Assembly (NCBI GenBank): GCA_045592585.1
Contig: JAZNVB010000028.1
Coordinates: 1 to 7,095 of the forward strand
Source of the DNA: SIG440 sp045592585
GTDB lineage: Bacteria > Bacillota > Clostridia > Monoglobales > Monoglobaceae
Reading direction: 5' to 3'
Length of the DNA stretch: 7,095 nt
This document shows, one piece after another, positions 5,815 through 7,095 of this stretch. How positions within the stretch are numbered: position 1 is the stretch's first letter; every line of letters begins with the position of its first letter. The notes beneath the pieces were generated by a model. The model saw nothing but the letters and a program-made list of their open reading frames with translations. It did no database searches and was not told where the DNA came from. The position numbers and the translations under genes are program-made.

Positions 5815-7095
5815 ATGAAAAAACTTTTGGCCATTTTAATTTCACTTTCACTTTTTATCAGCCTTACAGCCTGTGGCGGCAGTACCCCTGCAGAAAACGG
5901 CGGTGAAGGTGCAAAACCAAACACCCAGACCACCCAGCAGGGCGGCAGCGAAAACAGCGGCCAGAACGGCGGGGCTGCATCTGCAGATATCAGCAGTGTT
6001 TCTGTTGAAAATTATGCAGAAATTGTAAAGAAAGCTTTTGGTATTGAAATTGTTTTAAATGACGGCTGGACAGTTACAAAAGCCAGCAGCCCTAACGGCG
6101 TAAATAACATTATTGTAACTTTAACAGCTCCTGCAGACACAGACGGCAAAGCTGAAATTGAAAAATATTTCAATCAGTGTATAAATCTTGGCGGTGTGTG
6201 GCAGCAGAATATTGACTGGGATACCTTTGCAATATCCAAAGGCACACAGTATACAGGCTATGAAGAATTTTACAGCACAGAGGTTACAGATTTTCTGGGA
6301 CTCTATTCTGCAATGTGGGTGTACGACTTTGGCGGAAAAAATGTGCAGTTCAGTTATGCACAGGACGAAAATATTGTTGAACTGTCCTTTACATATACAG
6401 TGCTTGATTACGAAATTGACATCAGCGAATGGGTTCCGCAGGAAGGTCAGGGCCCTGAAGGCTGGGTATGGCAGGACTGCCACGGATATATCGACAATGT
6501 GTGGGACAGCGACACTCTGCCTGAAAACTTCCCGAAAGAAATCAGCGGCGTAAGGGTAAGCGAAACCCGTTATTTCGGCTTTGGCTGTGAAGACCGCTGG
6601 GCAGGTGCAAGGGTTGGCAATCTGAACTTTGACAGCTGGGATTTTGAACAGTGGCAGCTTACCTTTGATGCTACAGATGACCAGTTTGCGCAGTTTGAAC
6701 AGGCACTGGCTGACAACGGTTTCCTTGGCGAAAAGACAGAGGACAAATATCAGGGCACCTATGTGGAAACAACAGACGGTGAAATTTATCTGTACTACAC
6801 ACTTGACGAAAGCGACCGTGACGGCTATGACTGGAATGTTTACTGCAACATGACAGTGCTGGAAAGCAACTATCCATTGTTCTTTGAAGGTATCGAACTG
6901 CCTACATGGGGACTGTTCCGTGGTGAACCTAACGACCATCTGGTTTTTGCCTATGATGAAGATTTCAATGAAGTCTATGATGCTGAATACGATTTTGAAA
7001 ACGGATACTTTGTAACAGAAGCAGCCTATGTATACTATGATTTCAATTATATGGGTGTAGACAGAGCTACTTATGACTACTATATTGACTATCTG
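5815..7095 (+). CDS. Lipoprotein with tandem alpha/beta modules (3' end outside window, 427+ aa)
   Basis: AGGAGG (5802-5807) is 7 nt before the ATG, and the frame is open to the window end. Residues 1-20 are a lipoprotein signal with lipobox LTAC and Cys20. Residues 21-57 are a Gly/Ser/Asn/Gln-rich linker, which places the rest away from the membrane. The body appears to hold repeated modules, each with a hydrophobic strand, a helix containing aromatic and Ala/Leu positions, then Gly-Gly or NGF and more strands. Module A spans about 80-195 (IIVTLT, 99-104; LGG, 125-127). Module B spans about 228-349 (WQLTFDAT, 280-287; NGF, 301-303). Module C starts near 355 and is cut by the window edge (YVYYDFNYMG, then YDYYIDYL). 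Module B is the closest to the C-terminal domain of the 299-aa zinc-ribbon protein. The protein is acidic and rich in Tyr and Trp. No enzyme motif is seen; ligand or surface binding is possible. Confidence 0.88.
   Translation, partial: MKKLLAILISLSLFISLTACGGSTPAENGGEGAKPNTQTTQQGGSENSGQNGGAASADISSVSVENYAEIVKKAFGIEIVLNDGWTVTKASSPNGVNNIIVTLTAPADTDGKAEIEKYFNQCINLGGVWQQNIDWDTFAISKGTQYTGYEEFYSTEVTDFLGLYSAMWVYDFGGKNVQFSYAQDENIVELSFTYTVLDYEIDISEWVPQEGQGPEGWVWQDCHGYIDNVWDSDTLPENFPKEISGVRVSETRYFGFGCEDRWAGARVGNLNFDSWDFEQWQLTFDATDDQFAQFEQALADNGFLGEKTEDKYQGTYVETTDGEIYLYYTLDESDRDGYDWNVYCNMTVLESNYPLFFEGIELPTWGLFRGEPNDHLVFAYDEDFNEVYDAEYDFENGYFVTEAAYVYYDFNYMGVDRATYDYYIDYL

Noticed and set aside
6121..6939. 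Long minus-strand ORF (272 aa) opposite the last lipoprotein
   Set aside because: It lies wholly inside the plus-strand lipoprotein frame, which has a clear ribosome site, lipobox and module structure. The minus-strand product has scattered Cys and Phe and no domain pattern, as expected for an antisense shadow.

Overview
The window looks like a chromosomal stretch of an anaerobic, gut-type member of the Bacillota (Clostridia- or Negativicutes-like). This rests on moderate GC (mid-40s % by eye), strong AGGAGG-type ribosome sites, short lipoprotein signal peptides and the families present. The genus cannot be fixed from sequence alone. No RNA gene, mobile element, CRISPR array or phage gene was seen.

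Layout: (1) The left edge carries the first 230 codons of a minus-strand, MFS-like polytopic membrane protein. It resembles the sensory half of membrane-anchored LuxR-type regulators, but its C-terminus lies outside the window. (2) A 221-bp divergent intergenic region holds two CCCTT/AAGGG dyads about three helical turns apart, next to a perfect TATAAT on the minus strand. (3) On the plus strand comes a 107-aa Cys-rich protein with four CxxC pairs. (4) A tight three-gene set follows: a 94-aa stand-alone LuxR-type HTH protein, a 183-aa protein with one C-terminal zinc ribbon, and a 299-aa protein with two zinc ribbons and a C-terminal alpha/beta domain. A strong intrinsic terminator ends this set. 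(5) Two lipoprotein genes follow: an 820-aa protein starting at TTG (Ig-like, TPR and helical regions, and one YD-like motif near the C-terminus) and a second lipoprotein that runs off the right edge.

How the parts may work together is inference. A membrane sensor/regulator, a small DNA-binding protein, three small zinc-binding cytoplasmic proteins and two surface lipoproteins sit side by side. The 299-aa cytoplasmic protein and the last lipoprotein appear to share a beta-alpha-beta module (hydrophobic 'VTF' strand, an Ala/Gln/Tyr-rich helix, then 'NGF'), repeated about three times in the lipoprotein. A palindrome, ACAGTT-W-AACTGT, lies before the lipoprotein genes, and an 11/13 match lies before the HTH operon. 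The cluster is therefore a candidate uncharacterised envelope-sensing or surface-protein locus; no biochemical activity can be assigned.
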